A stretch of DNA of 64,000 bases from Nodosilinea sp. FACHB-131. Its GTDB lineage: Bacteria; Cyanobacteriota; Cyanobacteriia; Phormidesmidales; Phormidesmidaceae. Every line of letters begins with the position of its first letter. Within the stretch, counting starts at the first letter, position 1. Below the pieces are notes generated by a model. That model was given only the letters and a program-made list of their open reading frames with translations, was not told the origin of the DNA and searched no databases. The stretch spans positions 62,001 to 126,000 of the forward strand of contig NZ_JACJOF010000021.1 in assembly GCF_014695395.1 (NCBI RefSeq). The letters run 5' to 3'. The position numbers and the translations under genes are program-made. This document shows positions 18,053 through 25,893 of the stretch, piece by piece.

Positions 18053-18796
18053 ATGAATAAAACTGTGTTAGCCTCTGATGCTGCGATCGAGGTTAAGTCT
18101 CCTAACCAAGTATTTTTCTGCCCAGAAGAATCTCAATTTTATGCTCAGTGTCTAGAAAAGATGGTGCTATCTCAAAGCACTTCAGCAGACACCATCTTTG
18201 AATTTGGTTCCGGCGACGGCAGCCCCGTAATTCAAGCTTTGCTCAGAAGCGCTTTTAGTGGAACGATCCAAGGATATGAGCTAAATGCAGATTCTTATCA
18301 GTTGGCAAAGCTTAGAATCGAGCAGTATGGTCTAGCACCCTATTATCAAGTTCACAACACCTGCTTCTTTAGTAGCTCTCCAGAAAAAGCGCGCTACCTG
18401 ATCGCAAATCCGCCTTACCTGCCAGCTCCAGACAACCAGTTGTATATGCCGTCCCTGCACGGTGGTGCTGATGGAGCGGGTATTACTAATCAGCTCTTGA
18501 CGCTGGGCTGTGAGCAGGTGATGCTGATGATTTCAGCCTATTCAAACCCCGTTGACACGATTAACCACGCTACGAAACTTGGTTATGATGTGGTCGATTT
18601 TATGGTCACCCCCCTAAAGTTTGGCTACTACAGTTCGGAGCCTAAGGTTAGAAATACCATTGCAGAACTTCAACGCCGCCGTCAGGCATTTTTCTCAGAA
18701 AGAATCTACTTCTTAGCCGGGGTGCTGTTTCGTCAGAAAAGTGCATCGACATCGTGCCTAGCTGAGGAATTTTTGAAGGTAATGACTGCGCTGTAG
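18053..18796 (+). CDS. Class I SAM-dependent methyltransferase (NPPY type)
   Basis: 247 residues. The SAM-binding motif I is FEFGSGDGSPVIQAL (about 45-60), acidic motif II is GYELNADS, and the catalytic IANPPYLPAP motif (about 117-126) is of the NPPY kind used for N-methylation of polar groups. It lacks the N-terminal domain of HemK/PrmC, so a small-molecule substrate is as likely as a protein. It lies in a probable operon with the upstream di-metal oxidase. Confidence 0.82.
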   Translation: MNKTVLASDAAIEVKSPNQVFFCPEESQFYAQCLEKMVLSQSTSADTIFEFGSGDGSPVIQALLRSAFSGTIQGYELNADSYQLAKLRIEQYGLAPYYQVHNTCFFSSSPEKARYLIANPPYLPAPDNQLYMPSLHGGADGAGITNQLLTLGCEQVMLMISAYSNPVDTINHATKLGYDVVDFMVTPLKFGYYSSEPKVRNTIAELQRRRQAFFSERIYFLAGVLFRQKSASTSCLAEEFLKVMTAL

Positions 18797-18820
18797 CGCT
18801 GGTTGTAGTCGCGATCCACG

Positions 18821-18858
18821 GTAACTCAAGCTGTTTTAAGGGCAGCTTGGGTTACTTT
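18821..18858 (+). terminator. Hairpin terminator after methyltransferase gene
   Basis: GTAACTCAAGCTG (18821-18833) and CAGCTTGGGTTAC (18843-18855) pair along 13 bp with one G-T type mismatch, then TTTGG. It lies 25 bases after the stop codon. Confidence 0.6.
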
Positions 18859-19167
18859 GGTGTATTGTTGAACCAGTCTGTGAAGTTCGATTCGTTCGTT
18901 CTACAGAATTTGTTGGGGTCAATTTAGCAGCCTATTTCAGGCTATTAGTGATTGAGTTAACAGTTTTTTAGCGACCCCCGTGCATGTTCTGATGGCCCTC
19001 AGTACAAGGGTTTCGCTACCTTTCAAATACCTCGAAGGGTAGAGGGATGCAGATCAGGCATCTGTCATTCTTAGGAGCATTCCCAATATCTTAAAGATGA
19101 GTCAGGTCAAGCGTCCTGACCCTAAACGTCCTACTTATTCACAATACCTATCTCAGGAGGTGTTCCT

Positions 19168-20358
19168 ATTACTGCTGAACTCTTAACCCTGCCGTTAGCG
19201 CCCAAGCCTGCGATCGCCGATCTGCTGCAATCGGCTGTGCAGATGGCCGACGACTTTATGGCCCAAGCCGCAGCGGTCGATCAGCCGGGGGCGTTTCCGG
19301 CGGACGAGTTTGAGCAGTTGGCCAGGGCAGGGTTTTTGGCTGCCCCGCTGCGCCCAACCTTAGGCGGCTGCGGCCTTGGCATTGAGGCTGCTACGACTCA
19401 CGATCTGCTGCGGCTGCTCAAGCACATTGGTCGGGGCAACTTGGCGATCGGGCGGGTATACGAAGGCCATGTCAATGCGCTACAGCTGATTCAGACTTTT
19501 GGCACAGCGGAGCAAATCGAGCGCTATGGCCGAGAGGCGCGGGATCAGTACAGGCTGTTTGGGGTTTGGAATGCTGAAGATGCCGAGGGCCTGCACCTAG
19601 TGCCTAGTGGCCCCAACCGCTACCGATTGGAAGGGGCCAAGACATTTTGCTCGGGGGGCGGCTATGTGGAGCGCCCCTTTGTAAACGGCAAGCTGCCCGA
19701 CGGGTCGTGGCAAATGTGCATTGTGCCTATGGACGAGGTGAAAACGCGCTGCGATCGCGACTGGTGGCAGCCCATGGGCATGCGGGCCACCGCCAGCTAC
19801 AAAATTGACTTTAGCGGCGTAGAGCTGGGGGCTGAGTCGCTGATCGGCCAGCCGGGTGATTATCTGCGGCAGCCGTGGCTCACTGCTGGCGTGGTGCGCT
19901 TTGCGGCAGTGCAGCTGGGTGGGGCTGAGGCGCTGTTTGACCTGACGCGGCAGTACTTGCAGGGTGGGCAGCGCACCGAACATCCCTATCAGCAAGAGCG
20001 CCTGGGCCAGATGGCGATCGCCCTGGAGAGCGGCAATCTCTGGCTGCGTGGCGCCGCCGATCGCCTGGCTGACTACGACGTGCAGTTTGGCGGCACCCCC
20101 GATGTAACTCATCCTCACCAGGCGCGGCTGGTGGCCTACGCCAACATGATGCGCACCGCCATCGAGCAAATTTGTATGGACACCATGCAGCTGTGCCAGC
20201 GCTCGGTGGGCACCCGAGGGCTGCTGTCGCCCCACGCAATGGAGCGGGTAATCCGCGATTTGACTCTATACCTGCGGCAGCCCGCCTTTGACGCGGCTTT
20301 AGCAGGGGTAGGGGGTTATGCTCTGGCGCAAACGACTCCCGCCGATCGCCTATGGTGA
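19168..20358 (+). CDS. Acyl-CoA dehydrogenase-like flavoprotein, probable AUU start
   Basis: An acyl-CoA-dehydrogenase-fold protein (396 aa from 19168): an N-terminal helical domain (FEQLARAGFLAAPLRPTLGGCGLG), a middle beta domain (YRLEGAKTFCSGGG), and a C-terminal helical domain (CQRSVGTRGLL). The first GTG/ATG-type start in frame is 19237, which has no ribosome site. ATT at 19168 lies 7 bases after a perfect AGGAGG (19155-19160) and gives a natural N-terminus (ITAELLTLPLAP), so I choose it; a lost ATG is the alternative. It overlaps the PIG-L gene by 7 bases. Its role in the four-gene set may be sugar or acyl oxidation. Confidence 0.8.
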   Translation: MTAELLTLPLAPKPAIADLLQSAVQMADDFMAQAAAVDQPGAFPADEFEQLARAGFLAAPLRPTLGGCGLGIEAATTHDLLRLLKHIGRGNLAIGRVYEGHVNALQLIQTFGTAEQIERYGREARDQYRLFGVWNAEDAEGLHLVPSGPNRYRLEGAKTFCSGGGYVERPFVNGKLPDGSWQMCIVPMDEVKTRCDRDWWQPMGMRATASYKIDFSGVELGAESLIGQPGDYLRQPWLTAGVVRFAAVQLGGAEALFDLTRQYLQGGQRTEHPYQQERLGQMAIALESGNLWLRGAADRLADYDVQFGGTPDVTHPHQARLVAYANMMRTAIEQICMDTMQLCQRSVGTRGLLSPHAMERVIRDLTLYLRQPAFDAALAGVGGYALAQTTPADRLW

Positions 20359-21122
20359 GCCTAGACTGTTCACCGATCCCATCGCCTTTTGCGGCAGCGG
20401 CCCTACCGCTGCGAGCGTCTGCCCTCAACGCTCCAGTGCTGGTGGTCGCCCCGCACCCCGACGACGAAACCCTGGGCTGTGGCGGTGCTATTGCCCAGCT
20501 GCGGGCCAGGGGTTGCCCAGTGTATGTGCTGGTGATCAGCGACGGCACGCGTTCCCATCCGCGATCGCAACAGTATCCGCCCCCACGACTGCGGCAGGTG
20601 CGTCAGGCCGAAACCCTGGCCGCCCTGGCGTTGCTTCAGGTAACTGCTGACTGCGTCATGTTTTTGAACTTGCCCGATGGGGAGGTACCCCATCTGTCTC
20701 CCCCCAGCGATCGCCCTCCGACAGCGGCCGCCCAAACGGCCCTGGAGCTGTGCCAAATCTATCTGCGCCAGACAGCTCCCCAAACAATTTTTGTGCCCTA
20801 TCAATTTGACCCTCACCGCGACCATCGGGCTAGCTGGCAGTTGATGCAGGGGGCGATCGCCAGCCTTCCCCAACCGCCTCGCTGCCTCGAATACCCCATT
20901 TGGGATTGGGACCCCCGCCAGCGCCAGCCCCTAGCCGAGGGCTATCGGGCCCGGCGGCTCGATGTGTCCGCTCAGGTTGAGTTAAAGCGACAGGCAATTC
21001 ACTGCTACCGCTCCCAAACGACCGATCTGATTGCAGATGACCCCACCGGGTTTCGCCTGTTGCCTGAGCTGATTGCCAACTTTCTTAACCCCTGGGAAAT
21101 TTATTTAGAGCAGACTTCATGA
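20352..21122 (+). CDS. PIG-L family deacetylase
   Basis: 256 residues with the zinc-binding PHPDDETLGCGG motif (about 34-45), the downstream HRDHRAS motif (about 156-162) and SDGTRSHP, as in LmbE/PIG-L N-acetylglucosamine deacetylases. These remove an acetyl group from GlcNAc-containing lipids or conjugates. The ATG lies inside the end of the previous gene (ATGGTGA overlap), and the end overlaps the next gene by 4 bases, so the three genes form one tightly coupled operon. Confidence 0.9.
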   Translation: MVSLDCSPIPSPFAAAALPLRASALNAPVLVVAPHPDDETLGCGGAIAQLRARGCPVYVLVISDGTRSHPRSQQYPPPRLRQVRQAETLAALALLQVTADCVMFLNLPDGEVPHLSPPSDRPPTAAAQTALELCQIYLRQTAPQTIFVPYQFDPHRDHRASWQLMQGAIASLPQPPRCLEYPIWDWDPRQRQPLAEGYRARRLDVSAQVELKRQAIHCYRSQTTDLIADDPTGFRLLPELIANFLNPWEIYLEQTS

Positions 21123-21703
21123 CCGAGCAATCTCTCGCCGCCGATTTTTTTGACGCTCTTTACCAAGCCGACCCCGACCCCTGGCGGTTTGAGACCAGCG
21201 ACTACGAAGCGGCTAAATACGCCGCTACCCTGGCGGCTCTGCCCAAACCGCGCTACAGCTCGGCCTTTGAAATTGGCGGCTCGATTGGTGTGCTCACCGA
21301 GCAGCTGGCCCCCCGCTGCGATGCGCTGCTGTCGGTAGAGATTTCTGCCCTGGCTCAGAAGCGGGCCATAGAGCGTTGCCAGCACCTCCCCCAGGTGCGC
21401 TTTCAGCTAATGAATGTGCCCCACGAGTATCCCGACAACAGCTTTGATTTAGTCTTGCTGTCGGAGGTGGGCTACTACTGGTGCCAAGCCGATCTGCTCA
21501 GGGCCCAACGGCGCATTTACGAGTCGCTGGAGCCCGGTGGGCATTTGCTGCTGGTGCACTGGCTGCATGACGCCCCCAGCTACCCGCTGCGGGGTGACGA
21601 TGTGCACAATGCTTTTCAAGACTTTGCAGCGATCGCACCGCTCAACGCTGTGTTCAGTCAGCGCACGGCCGACTACCGCCTAGACCTCTACGAGCGTCAG
21701 TAG
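21119..21703 (+). CDS. NodS-like SAM-dependent methyltransferase
   Basis: 194 residues in the NodS/class I methyltransferase family: DFFDALYQADPDPWRFETSDYEAAKY (NodS-type N-terminus), a FEIGGSIGVLTEQLA SAM site, DLVLLSEVGYYW, and GGHLLLVHWLHDAPSYPLRGDDVH. NodS N-methylates the deacetylated glucosamine end of Nod factors, so a similar step after the PIG-L deacetylase is the natural inference. It overlaps the upstream gene (ATGA) and runs convergently into the glycosyltransferase gene, overlapping its end by 50 bases. Confidence 0.88.
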   Translation: MTEQSLAADFFDALYQADPDPWRFETSDYEAAKYAATLAALPKPRYSSAFEIGGSIGVLTEQLAPRCDALLSVEISALAQKRAIERCQHLPQVRFQLMNVPHEYPDNSFDLVLLSEVGYYWCQADLLRAQRRIYESLEPGGHLLLVHWLHDAPSYPLRGDDVHNAFQDFAAIAPLNAVFSQRTADYRLDLYERQ

Positions 21704-22934
21704 CTAGGGCCTGCTGGCGCTGCTGGTGAAGACAGAGACGCAGATCGGCGATCGCCATTTCGATCGGCACTGCCATCCACTGCTGTTGCCACATGCCCAT
21801 TGTCTGCTGACAATGCTCGACCCGCTGCACCAGTTCCCCAAAGGTTACTGACTGCTCAATCGCCTCGTGGAGCTCGGTTAGAGGCACCGTCAGTCGGTTC
21901 GCCAGCTGGGCCAAGCGTTGGGGTGCCAGCGCACGCAGATGACCACTGGTAGCCTGCACCCAGCAGCGGCGCAGATCGCGCCGAACCAACAGTTTTGCCC
22001 TGACTTCGGCCGCCGATGCCACCAAAAAAGACTGCTGTCGCTGCCCCAGGGTCTGAAACTGGCTGAGGCGATCGGCTAGGCCCAAAGCCGCCCGACCCTT
22101 GTGGCGCGCCGAGGTAGTCACCCGCATCAACATGCTGTGGCGCACCTTGGCCCCGACTTTGACGATTGCCTGGTGAAACGCCACATCCTCAGAGGTGGGC
22201 ACCAGGGGCATGCCCCCTGCTAAGGCGTACGTCTCGTGGGTGACCGCAAAGTTAGCGCCGAAAAACTGGTAGTGCCGGGGCGCCCGATCAAAGGGGTCAG
22301 GATCGAGATAATCTTCGAGCTGCTTGACCAGATACCGATACCCCACAAAGCGCAGGTAAGAGGTTTTAGTCGCCCGATCCAGCGCCGCCCGTTCAGCTCT
22401 GTGGGTAACCGTGCGTCCGCCCACGGCGTCAGCTCCTTGGGCAATTTCGTACCGCATGGCCGCAATCCACTGGCGATCGACCTGGCTGTCGCCATCAGTA
22501 GAGGCAATAATGCTGCGGCGCTGCCCCAGCCCTTTGAGCCGTCGATGGGCTTCATCCATCAACATGCGGCGCACTTGCCCGATGTGAGCTGTCTCTGGTG
22601 GCAGAGTCTGTTCCACCACATGCAGCTGAAACTGGGGATGCTGTTGGGCAAACTGGCGGGCGATCGCCGCTGAAGCGTCAGTGCAGTTGTTGGCCAAGAC
22701 GATCACTTCGTAGCTTCTAGCGTCTAGGCAATTGCCCTCAAAATCGATCTGATCTGCCAGGGCTTGCAGCGTCTTGGGCAGCATTTCTGCTTCATTGCGA
22801 ACCGGCACAATCACAGAAACTCGCATCTGGGGCAGCGGCGGTTTAGCAATTAGTGAAAAGCGAGGCTGAAGCGCATCATAATCCAGTTGCTCAGCGACAA
22901 AACTGGGAATTGCTGTTAAGCAATTGCCTTGCAT
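21654..22934 (-). CDS. GT2-family glycosyltransferase
   Basis: 426 residues. A GT-A fold (about 35-290): VSVIVPVRNEAEMLPKTLQAL, VIVLANNCTDASAAIARQ, ASTDGDSQVDRQWIAAM (DxD-type metal motif), GANFAVTHETYALAGGMPLVPTSEDVAF (acceptor/ED motif). The C-terminal part is helical and hydrophilic. No membrane helices are seen, so it is cytoplasmic. It is convergent with the deacetylase/methyltransferase operon and is the likely sugar-transfer step of the set. GAAGGGA precedes the start on the minus strand. Confidence 0.87.
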   Translation of the reverse strand: MQGNCLTAIPSFVAEQLDYDALQPRFSLIAKPPLPQMRVSVIVPVRNEAEMLPKTLQALADQIDFEGNCLDARSYEVIVLANNCTDASAAIARQFAQQHPQFQLHVVEQTLPPETAHIGQVRRMLMDEAHRRLKGLGQRRSIIASTDGDSQVDRQWIAAMRYEIAQGADAVGGRTVTHRAERAALDRATKTSYLRFVGYRYLVKQLEDYLDPDPFDRAPRHYQFFGANFAVTHETYALAGGMPLVPTSEDVAFHQAIVKVGAKVRHSMLMRVTTSARHKGRAALGLADRLSQFQTLGQRQQSFLVASAAEVRAKLLVRRDLRRCWVQATSGHLRALAPQRLAQLANRLTVPLTELHEAIEQSVTFGELVQRVEHCQQTMGMWQQQWMAVPIEMAIADLRLCLHQQRQQALATDARRGLGGSRPCAD

Positions 22935-23151
22935 AGCGATCCCTTCAAAAAGAAAAACTCAAGATGGTCCTTTAGACAGATAACTAAAGCCCATCACACC
23001 ATCAATGATAATTTCTTGCCACGCAGGAAAAAATCACTCTTCTGGTGGAGCTGGAAACACTCTGAAGAGAGATAAATAGGTCTAGAACTATGAAAGCGGT
23101 AGTTTAGGCTATGGGCACGGAGCGATCGCCCCCTACCCTTTGCGATCGCCC

Positions 23152-24402
23152 CTAGCCCCTGACCCTGACGTTCTCCATCACAAAGCCACTTTCCGGCAGC
23201 GTCGGCAGTCTCGACAATGTGACTTCTAAATTTTGCGGCGGCACGTCGTACTCAAGCTCATTGACTAAGAAATTTAGAACCTGCTCCATCAGCTGGATCG
23301 TCAGCCATTCTCCCGCACAGCGGTGGTTTTCGTTATAGTTTCCGCCCCCTTGAGGAATAAAGTCAAAGGCACTTTCTTGCCATTGGCTAAACCGTTCTGG
23401 CCAAAACCGCTCGGGCTCTTGCCAGTGCTTAGCATCGTGGTTGGTGCCATAGAGGTCTAGCAATACCAAAGTGTTTTTAGGAAAGTGATACTCTTGCCAA
23501 TCAAACTCTTCACAAGTGCGCGCTGCTGCAAAGGGGAAGAAAGGGTAAAACCGCCGCACTTCTTGGATGAATAGGGTGGTGTAGTTAGGCTCCTGGTCTT
23601 TGAGTTTTGAGTAACAGTGAGGGTGCTGGTGCAGGGCTAAAGCGGCAAAAACGACGTAGCGACCAATGGCCACGGTAGGTCGTAGCACATTGATCAAATC
23701 TACTGCGGCAACGGCGGTGTCCAATAGGTTGCCGTTGGCGTCGCGGTGGAGGGCAAAGGCTGCCGTTGCCGTCTGCTCAGGCACCTGAAGCTGCTGAGAG
23801 CGCACCTGCTCAATCACCTCTGCGATCCAGGCTTCGACCCGCTGGCGGGCTTGAACACCCCGCAAATATCTCAACCCCAAGCCACCCACACCGTCAATTA
23901 TGGCAGCCAGTTCTAAGGTGCGCCGAGCGACGTCAGTTTCGGGGAGGGGCACCCCCGACCAGGCGCAGACGGCCCGACAGAGAATTTCATTGATTTGCTC
24001 AAACAGCACGACCTGATCTTGCTGCTGCCACGACTGGGCGTACTGACGACAGTGGTGCAGAGTGAGATCGCTGAGCTGCTGTAGTCGCTCAGGGGTCATC
24101 AACCCCATGAAGATCTGTTTGCGCTGGCGGTGGCTGGCTCCGTCTAGACTCTGCACACCGCCTTCGCCCAGGAGGGTTTTTTTGACCCGCGGAGGGGCAG
24201 CCTTTTTTCGAAAAAATTTGTCGTTGTCGTAAAACAATTCCGCCGCCGCTGCGCCCCGCATGCAGATGGTTTTTTGCAGCCGCAGCCGGGTTTGGAAAAC
24301 ATCGGTTCCCATGCGATCGCACCGGTTGCCAATAAACTTGTAGCCGTCGCGCAGCAGCCCTAGCGTACTGTCGATACCCGGTTCAACAGGAATATTAGCC
24401 AT
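23152..24402 (-). CDS. CYP152-type cytochrome P450 (fatty-acid peroxygenase/hydroxylase)
   Basis: 416 residues, short for a P450. Family marks: ALDLINVLRPTVAIGRYVVF-like I-helix with the R-P pair that binds fatty-acid carboxylate (LRPTVAIGRY), EVRRFYPFFPF for ExxR, LLDLYGTNHDAKHW, and the haem loop IPQGGG...HRCAGEW with the axial Cys. These match CYP152 enzymes such as P450 BS-beta, which use H2O2 to alpha/beta-hydroxylate or decarboxylate fatty acids without a reductase. A GAGG ribosome site precedes the start. It might supply hydroxy fatty acids to the adjacent glycolipid-like set; that link is inference. Confidence 0.88.
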   Translation of the reverse strand: MANIPVEPGIDSTLGLLRDGYKFIGNRCDRMGTDVFQTRLRLQKTICMRGAAAAELFYDNDKFFRKKAAPPRVKKTLLGEGGVQSLDGASHRQRKQIFMGLMTPERLQQLSDLTLHHCRQYAQSWQQQDQVVLFEQINEILCRAVCAWSGVPLPETDVARRTLELAAIIDGVGGLGLRYLRGVQARQRVEAWIAEVIEQVRSQQLQVPEQTATAAFALHRDANGNLLDTAVAAVDLINVLRPTVAIGRYVVFAALALHQHPHCYSKLKDQEPNYTTLFIQEVRRFYPFFPFAAARTCEEFDWQEYHFPKNTLVLLDLYGTNHDAKHWQEPERFWPERFSQWQESAFDFIPQGGGNYNENHRCAGEWLTIQLMEQVLNFLVNELEYDVPPQNLEVTLSRLPTLPESGFVMENVRVRG

Positions 24403-24451
24403 AGCTTTTGCCTCAATTTCTCACCCAGCCCAGCAGTCTGCCCAACCCAAG

Positions 24452-24553
24452 GTGACAGGTTAGTGAGGGTCTAAGGTTCAAGGTCTCAGGTCTATGATCT
24501 GCCTTAAACCCGACACCATAAACCCGGAACCCTATACGGCCCAAGCCTGTCAC
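24452..24553. repeat. Imperfect inverted repeat of the GGTTTAAGG/CCTTAAACC type
   Basis: Outer arms GTGACAGG (24452-24459) and CCTGTCAC (24546-24553) enclose short GGTTCAAGG- and CCTTAAACC-like units. A related arrangement occurs at 48120-48215 and a fragment in the cpcB-cpcA spacer, suggesting a dispersed family. Confidence 0.45.
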
Positions 24554-24593
24554 AATCAGTTTGGTCGAGTACTAGCGGTTAACCAAGCCACTA

Positions 24594-24625
24594 TAAAGGG
24601 AGAGGCCGCGATCGCAGCCTCTCCC
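24594..24625 (-). terminator. Intrinsic terminator of the SDR gene
   Basis: GGGAGAGGC (24598-24606) and GCCTCTCCC (24617-24625) form a 9-bp stem whose loop contains CGATCG. On the minus strand it is followed by TTTATAG. It lies 35 bases past the SDR stop codon. Confidence 0.8.
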
Positions 24626-24659
24626 TAGGGCTTAAATTTGATTAGCTACCGGCGTTGCC

Positions 24660-25520
24660 TTACCCGTTAACAACGACGCCGCCGTTGGGGTGCAGCACCT
24701 GACCCGCCATGTAGGACGCATCTTCAGAGGCCAAGAAGACAAAGCTAGGCGCGACTTCCTTGGGTTGTCCAGGCCGCTGCATCGGTACCTGTTTGCCAAA
24801 ATTGGCGACATCATCCTCCGAAAAGGCGTCGGGGATAAACGGCGTCCAGATTGGGCCGGGGGCAACACCGTTGACGCGAATGCCCTTTTCCAACATAGGA
24901 GTAGCCAGGGAGCGGGTGAAGGCCAAAATCGCCCCCTTGGTGGTGGAATAGCTCAGCAGGCTAGGGTTGCCTTTGTAGGCATTGACCGACGTAGTGTTAA
25001 TGATCGAGCTGCCCGGCTTCATGTGGGGAGTAGCCGCTTTAGCAAAGTAGAACATGGAAAAGATGTTAGTGGCAAAAACATCTCCCAGTCGGGCCGCATC
25101 GATCTCGTCAAGGCTGGGCTCTTGGTATTGCACCGCCGCATTGTTGACCAAAATATCAAGCTTGCCAAACTCGTCGATAGTTTTCTGCACGGCTTCACGA
25201 CAAAAATCTTCGCCGCGAATATCACCTGGAATTAGCAAGCAGCGGCGGCCGTAGTCTTCCACAGCCCGCTGGGTCTCTTTAGCGTCGTCGTGTTCATCAA
25301 GATAGACAATAGCGACATGGGCTCCTTCTTTAGCGTAATGAACCGCTACGGAACGGCCAATCCCGCTGTCGCCGCCCGTGATTAGGGCAACTTTATCTTG
25401 TAGTTTGCCGCTGCCCTTATAGTTAGGGTCGTCATACTGCGGTCTGGGCACCATTTCTGTCTCTAGAGCAGGGGTGCGCTCTTGATGTTGGGCGGGAATT
25501 TGATCGGGGGTAATGGTCAT
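24660..25520 (-). CDS. SDR-family oxidoreductase (YghA/general stress type)
   Basis: 286 residues. After a 40-residue N-terminal extension typical of the YghA/YdaD group (PRPQYDDPNYKGSGKLQDKVALITGGDSGIGR), the Rossmann motif TGGDSGIG, NNAA, and the catalytic S-Y-K set (SVNAYKGNPSLLSYSTTKGA) are all present. NAD(P)-dependent reduction of an aldehyde or sugar derivative is expected; related genes respond to general stress. AAAAGGAG precedes the ATG on the minus strand. Confidence 0.92.
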   Translation of the reverse strand: MTITPDQIPAQHQERTPALETEMVPRPQYDDPNYKGSGKLQDKVALITGGDSGIGRSVAVHYAKEGAHVAIVYLDEHDDAKETQRAVEDYGRRCLLIPGDIRGEDFCREAVQKTIDEFGKLDILVNNAAVQYQEPSLDEIDAARLGDVFATNIFSMFYFAKAATPHMKPGSSIINTTSVNAYKGNPSLLSYSTTKGAILAFTRSLATPMLEKGIRVNGVAPGPIWTPFIPDAFSEDDVANFGKQVPMQRPGQPKEVAPSFVFLASEDASYMAGQVLHPNGGVVVNG

Positions 25521-25893
25521 GGATGCTGCTCCTTTTGATTAGTTACGAATTGATTACGAAGGCGGTATACCCTGCGCTGAACCCAAGTTTTTATCCAGTC
25601 AGCTAGCCGTCGTTCTGAGCCAACCCTGAGCGGCAATCGAGTGTAGAAAACCGTTGCTCCTTGCCCTACGAAAATTCGCAAGTGCCAGTGAAAAGGGAAG
25701 AAATTTAGGGACGACTTCTCACTTACAAGGTGATTTAGGGAGAACTCATTCGGGCACCAGAACTTACAGACCTCTCATAGGCAATCCTGAGGCAACATTT
25801 CGCTTTTTTGAGAGTCTGGCCCCACTGTAACGACCGAGATCGGTAGGGTTATCTTTCTATGGGGTGAACCCAATTCGGAGGAAAACTCCAACG
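25521..25893. other. Intergenic region upstream of the SDR gene
   Basis: About 370 bases between the antiporter end and the SDR start. No open frame of note, tRNA or strong hairpin is seen. It must carry the SDR promoter. Confidence 0.4.
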
